From: Shinella sp. CPCC 101442
GTDB lineage: Bacteria; Pseudomonadota; Alphaproteobacteria; Rhizobiales; Rhizobiaceae
DNA: 64,000 bases
Direction of reading: 5' to 3'
Assembly: GCF_024704725.1 (NCBI RefSeq)
Contig: NZ_JALIQS010000016.1
Location: forward strand, 1-64,000
The notes beneath the pieces were generated by a model that made no database searches, had not been told where the DNA came from, and was given only the letters and a program-made list of their open reading frames with translations. Below, one piece after another: positions 60,591 through 64,000 of the stretch (position 1 is the stretch's first letter; each line of letters begins with the position of its first letter). A program made the position numbers and the translations under genes.

Positions 60591-62753
60591 ATGACCGCGA
60601 TCATGCCCGTTTCCCGGCGTTTTTTCCTCAAGTCTTCGGCAACGGCGCTCGGCGCCCTCGTGCTCGGTTTCGCGCCGGATTCCGGGGCACAGGAAACCCG
60701 ACCCAGCGAAATCAACCACTGGATCGTGATCCACCCGGACGATACGGTCGTGCTGCGCCTGACCCGCTCGGAAATGGGACAGGGCTCGCAGACGGGTCTG
60801 GCGCAGCTTCTGGCCGAGGAGCTGGAATGCGACTGGCAACGCGTGCGCACCGAATATGTGTCCCCTCGCGAAAACCTCGCACGCGGCGAGGTCTGGGGCG
60901 ATTTCCAGACGGGCGGCAGCGGCTCGATTAGGGAACTGCAGGAACCGCTGCGTCATGCGGGAGCGGCCGCACGCATCATGCTGATCGCGGCCGCGGCGAA
61001 GCACTGGGGCGTGCCGCCGGAGGAATGCCGGGTGAGCGCGGGCCTGATCCGCCATCCGAAGAGCAAGCGCCGCGCCACCTATGGCGAGGTCGCAGCACTC
61101 GCCGCCGCCATCGAGCCGCCGCCGGTCGTGCCGCTCAAGAACCCGGAGAACTGGCACATCGCCGGCCAGCCGCTGCGCCGGCTCGATACGCCCGACAAGC
61201 TAACCGGCAAGCAGGTCTACGCCATCGACGTCGCCCTGCCGGGGATGCTGAACGCCGCCGTGCGGGCCTGCCCCATCGCCGGCGGAACGCTGCGCCGCTT
61301 CGATGCCGACGCGGCCCTCGCCCTGCCCGGCGTGCGCCATGTCCTGAAGGTCGACGACGCCACCGTCGCCGTCGTGGCCGACCGCTGGTGGCAGGCAAAC
61401 AGCGCCCTCGACGCGCTGGCGATCGAATGGAACCCCGGCCCGAACGAAAAACTCGCCGACGCAGACATCGCCGGTCGGCTGATGGAGGGTCTCGTGGCCG
61501 CCAACGGCTTCGCAGGCGCGCAGGCGGGTGACGCCCGGGCCGTCATCGGCGCCGGCGGACGGATGATCAGCGCCGACTACAGCTACCCCTACCAGGCGCA
61601 TGCCGCGATGGAGCCGATCAACGCGACGGCGCTCTATACCGAGGGTCGCTGCGAGATCTGGGCGCCGACCCAGCATGCCGGCGCCTGCCTCGAGACCGTT
61701 GCCGAGGCGAGCGGCGTGCCGATCGAAAACTGCGAGGTCCACCGCCTGCATCTCGGCGGCGGCTTCGGACGGCGCCTCTACCACGACTACGCGCGCATGG
61801 CCGTGCTGATCGCCAGGCAAGTCCCGGGCACGCCGATCAAGATGATCTGGTCGCGCGAGGAGGACATGACCCACGACTACTACCACCCCGTCACCCGCTG
61901 CCGGATGACGGGCGTCCTCGATGCGGGCGGAAGCATCACCGGCCTGCACATGCGCATTTCCGGCCAGTCCATCCGCGGGTCGCTGCGGCCGGAGAGCCTG
62001 GAGGGCGGCGGCGACGTGCGCGCCTTCCACGGGCTGAACCAGACGGACGGCAACGGCATCCTGGGCTACGATATCGAAAACCTCCTGATCGACCATGTCA
62101 TGTACAATCCGCCGATCCGGCCGGGCTCCTGGCGCGGCGTCAACCTCAACCACAATCTCTTCTATCTCGAAAGCTTCATCGACGAGCTTGCCCATGCCGC
62201 CGGCAGGGATCCGCTGGATTACCGCCGCGCCCTGATGGGCAAGCATCCGAAGCATCTCGCCGTGCTGAACGCCGCCGCCGAACGGGCGCGCTGGCACGAA
62301 CGGCCCCCGGAGGGCGTCTTCCGCGGCCTTGCCGTCGCCAACGGCTACGGCAGCTATGTGGCGGCGGTCGCCGGGGTCTCGTTGAACGGCGATTTCATCC
62401 GGATCGACAGGCTCGTCGTGGCGACGGACGTCGGCAATGCCGCCAATCCCGAACTGATCGCGCGGCAGGCGGAAGGCGCCTGCATTTTCGGCCTCTCGGC
62501 GGCGCTCTACGGCGAATGCACCGTGGAAGGCGGCGCCATCCAGCAGACCAATTTCGACACTTACCGGGTCCTCCGGCTCGCGGAGACGCCGAAGATCGAA
62601 ACGGTCGTCCTGCAATCGCGGGATTTCTGGGGCGGCGGCGGAGAACCACCGATCGCGGTCGCGACCCCCGCCGTCATGAATGCCGTCTTCGCCGCCACCG
62701 GCAAGCGGATCCGCCACCTCCCGCTGGTGAAAAGCGGCCTTCTCCCGGCCTGA
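60591..62753 (+). CDS. iorB: Molybdopterin subunit of an isoquinoline 1-oxidoreductase-like enzyme, copy 2
   Basis: A 720-residue IorB-type subunit with a Tat signal (SRRFFLKSS, Arg9-Arg10) and ribosome site GAGAGGAGAG. Motifs RLTRSEMGQGSQTGLAQLLAEELECDW, RLHLGGGFGRRL, GSWRGVNLNHNLFYLESFIDE and WGGGGEPPIAVATPAVMNAV are present. The last segment reads GGGGEPP where copy 1 reads GGVGETG, which suggests a different active-site environment and substrate. It is cotranscribed with its iron-sulphur subunit and a monohaem cytochrome. Confidence 0.92.
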   Translation: MTAIMPVSRRFFLKSSATALGALVLGFAPDSGAQETRPSEINHWIVIHPDDTVVLRLTRSEMGQGSQTGLAQLLAEELECDWQRVRTEYVSPRENLARGEVWGDFQTGGSGSIRELQEPLRHAGAAARIMLIAAAAKHWGVPPEECRVSAGLIRHPKSKRRATYGEVAALAAAIEPPPVVPLKNPENWHIAGQPLRRLDTPDKLTGKQVYAIDVALPGMLNAAVRACPIAGGTLRRFDADAALALPGVRHVLKVDDATVAVVADRWWQANSALDALAIEWNPGPNEKLADADIAGRLMEGLVAANGFAGAQAGDARAVIGAGGRMISADYSYPYQAHAAMEPINATALYTEGRCEIWAPTQHAGACLETVAEASGVPIENCEVHRLHLGGGFGRRLYHDYARMAVLIARQVPGTPIKMIWSREEDMTHDYYHPVTRCRMTGVLDAGGSITGLHMRISGQSIRGSLRPESLEGGGDVRAFHGLNQTDGNGILGYDIENLLIDHVMYNPPIRPGSWRGVNLNHNLFYLESFIDELAHAAGRDPLDYRRALMGKHPKHLAVLNAAAERARWHERPPEGVFRGLAVANGYGSYVAAVAGVSLNGDFIRIDRLVVATDVGNAANPELIARQAEGACIFGLSAALYGECTVEGGAIQQTNFDTYRVLRLAETPKIETVVLQSRDFWGGGGEPPIAVATPAVMNAVFAATGKRIRHLPLVKSGLLPA

Positions 62754-62764
62754 TGGAGCAACGC

Positions 62765-63184
62765 ATGAACACAGAAAACCAGACCACTATCCCGCGCACT
62801 TGCCGATGGAACGTCACCAGCCGCGCCAAACGGCCGCTAGCGCTGATGGCGCTCCTGCTCGCGGCCACCCCCTCCCTTGCTGAAGGCGATCCGGTCCGGG
62901 GCAAGACGGTCTTCGCCCGCTGCGGCGCCTGCCATTCGACGACCGGCCAGAACAGGATGGGGCCGCCCCTCGACGGCATCGTCGGCCGCCCTGCGGGAAC
63001 GAGCCCCGGCGCGCGATACTCCAATGCCTTGAAGGGCTCGGGGCTCGTCTGGAACGACGACACCCTCAACCGGTTCCTTGAAGCCCCGCGGACCGCGGTG
63101 CCGGGAACGACAATGATGATCGGCCTTGCCCTGGCGAAGGATCGCATGGACATCATCGCCTACCTGAAGACGTTGACCCGCTGA
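62765..63184 (+). CDS. Monohaem class I cytochrome c, copy-2 partner
   Basis: A 139-residue periplasmic cytochrome c from ATG 62765, which has GGAG 6 nt upstream; the ATG at 62753 is less likely. A signal helix at about 24-39 is followed by CGACH (53-57) and a probable axial Met at 117 or 118 in VPGTTMM. The C-terminal helix RMDIIAYLKTLTR is typical of class I c-type cytochromes. It probably takes electrons from the second Ior-type enzyme to the respiratory chain. It ends the six-gene operon. Confidence 0.9.
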   Translation: MNTENQTTIPRTCRWNVTSRAKRPLALMALLLAATPSLAEGDPVRGKTVFARCGACHSTTGQNRMGPPLDGIVGRPAGTSPGARYSNALKGSGLVWNDDTLNRFLEAPRTAVPGTTMMIGLALAKDRMDIIAYLKTLTR

Positions 63185-63350
63185 CGACGGACGGTCTTAG
63201 GCGAGAATTGCTTCTGGCCCAGTGGCCAATGGCCGGGCGGATCTGCTCCCCTTCGCCTTGAGCCAGGAAGCGACGCCCGGCGGCAGAAGGGATCGACACC
63301 CTCCGCCGGACTGACATCCACCGTCGCGACGATGCTCTCGTCAGTCAGCG

Positions 63351-64000
63351 TCAGCGCGCCGGCCGCAGGCGGAGCAGCGTGAGTTCGTTTTGCGAACCGA
63401 CCCGCAGCGGCAACATGAAGGTCCCGATGCCCGGCGAGACGAAAAGCTGCATTTTGCCGATGCGGTACAGTCCGTTGCTGTAAGGAAAGAACAGCCCCTT
63501 CGCGAGCACGGTCGCCGGGAAAATCTGGCCGCCGTCATGCGTATGGCCGGTGATGAACAGGTCGATGCCGGCTTGCTCGGCATATGGGATGCCAACCGGA
63601 CTGTGGTGGATGAGGATCGATGGCCGCGACGGATCGAGGCCGATTCCAGGTAACGTGCCCTCGATCGTCGTCTTGTTCGGCGAAGGATGAAGGTCGAACG
63701 CCTTGTCGTCGGCGTTCATGTAATCGAGGCCAGCGATTTGCAGGCCTTCTACGGACACGACCTCGTTGTGAAGGACGCGGACGCCGTGCCTCTGAGCGAT
63801 CGCGATCAGCCGCTTCTCGTCAATGTATGTGTCGTGATTGCCCGTCGCGAAATAGACGGGAGCCTTCAATTGGGCGAGTGGCGCGAAATTCTCGTCCCTT
63901 AGAATCGCGGTGCTGTCGGCGAGATCGCCCGGCACTACGATCATGTCAGGGTTCATCGCGTTGGTCGCCGCGACAATGCGTTCAAGATAGGCCTTGCCTC
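63351..64000 (-). CDS. Metallophosphoesterase, N-terminus outside the window (partial)
   Basis: The frame stays open to the right edge (GKAYLERIVAATNAMNPDMI at the edge), so the gene begins beyond 64000. Calcineurin-like motifs are PDMIVVPGDLAD, the diagnostic GNHD in YFATGNHDTY, ILIHHSPVG and the metal-binding GHTHDGGQ. It is a YkuE/membrane-associated phosphohydrolase type by pattern. Substrate and membrane anchoring cannot be judged without the N-terminus. It is convergent with the cytochrome gene. Confidence 0.88.
   Translation of the reverse strand, partial: GKAYLERIVAATNAMNPDMIVVPGDLADSTAILRDENFAPLAQLKAPVYFATGNHDTYIDEKRLIAIAQRHGVRVLHNEVVSVEGLQIAGLDYMNADDKAFDLHPSPNKTTIEGTLPGIGLDPSRPSILIHHSPVGIPYAEQAGIDLFITGHTHDGGQIFPATVLAKGLFFPYSNGLYRIGKMQLFVSPGIGTFMLPLRVGSQNELTLLRLRPAR

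Noticed and set aside
1-64000. CRISPR arrays, tRNA or rRNA genes, attachment sites, replication origin
   Set aside because: No regularly spaced repeats, no cloverleaf or rRNA segments and no repABC-like genes or iteron clusters were seen on reading both strands.

Overview
The window looks like an accessory, probably plasmid- or chromid-borne, catabolic region of an alphaproteobacterium in the Rhizobiaceae (Rhizobium/Agrobacterium/Shinella/Ensifer type). The reasons are uniformly high G+C, dense ABC-transporter operons with ATGA start-stop overlaps, a SmoS-type polyol dehydrogenase, a small basic protein of a type I associate with rhizobia, and an IS5-group transposase remnant. No rRNA, tRNA, replication, conjugation or CRISPR genes were seen, so the replicon and genus cannot be fixed.

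Layout. (1) 1-7039: a hexitol (galactitol/sorbitol to tagatose) locus split across a divergent promoter. A permease start, a KbaZ-like epimerase and a PfkB kinase lie on the minus strand. A solute-binding protein, SmoS-like dehydrogenase, zinc dehydrogenase and LacI regulator lie on the plus strand. (2) 7200-15749: a small acylphosphatase-like protein, then an apparent operon: a stand-alone Rieske protein, a Rieske oxygenase catalytic subunit whose own cluster-binding region is missing, a GST-like protein, an 8-oxoguanine-deaminase-like amidohydrolase, and a complete BMP-type (nucleoside/purine class) ABC transporter. (3) 15957-17735: a cold-shock protein, an Fsr-like MFS exporter and an IclR remnant. 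(4) 31600-17799, minus strand: a large amide-utilisation operon (AmiC sensor, AmiR ANTAR antiterminator, UrtABCDE-type ABC transporter, AmiE amidase, NCS1 permease, alpha/beta hydrolase, CbbQ-type AAA+ ATPase and NorD/CbbO-type VWA protein). Its leaders carry three intrinsic terminators and A1/G4 hexaloop hairpins. (5) 31758-39951: a peptide-type ABC operon with a fused double ATPase, an M20 amidohydrolase, an SDR and an XRE-cupin regulator. (6) 39952-45190: a decayed zone with a broken IS5-type transposase, a CorA fragment and a frameshifted phzF, mixed with intact small genes, a hydratase, a lipid kinase and a TetR regulator. (7) 45210-49018: a periplasmic PaoABC-type molybdenum aldehyde oxidoreductase. 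(8) 49467-63184: an RND efflux pair, a small hypothetical gene, an OmpR/EnvZ-type two-component system and a six-gene operon with two consecutive iorA-iorB-cytochrome c sets. The window ends inside a metallophosphoesterase gene.

How the parts may work together. Much of the window handles nitrogenous or carbonyl small molecules: amides, purine-like heterocycles, peptides or N-acyl amino acids, aldehydes and N-heterocycles. Two points stand out. The Rieske oxygenase has its redox cluster on a separate polypeptide and sits beside a GST-like gene, which resembles the NdmC/NdmD/NdmE 7-methylxanthine demethylase, here joined to a purine-type deaminase and transporter. The amide operon appears to be controlled by repeated ANTAR antitermination and also encodes a MoxR-VWA pair with neither Rubisco nor nitric oxide reductase nearby. 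Direct repeats with a 10-bp period lie upstream of both the RND pump and the iorAB operon and suggest that the local response regulator controls both.
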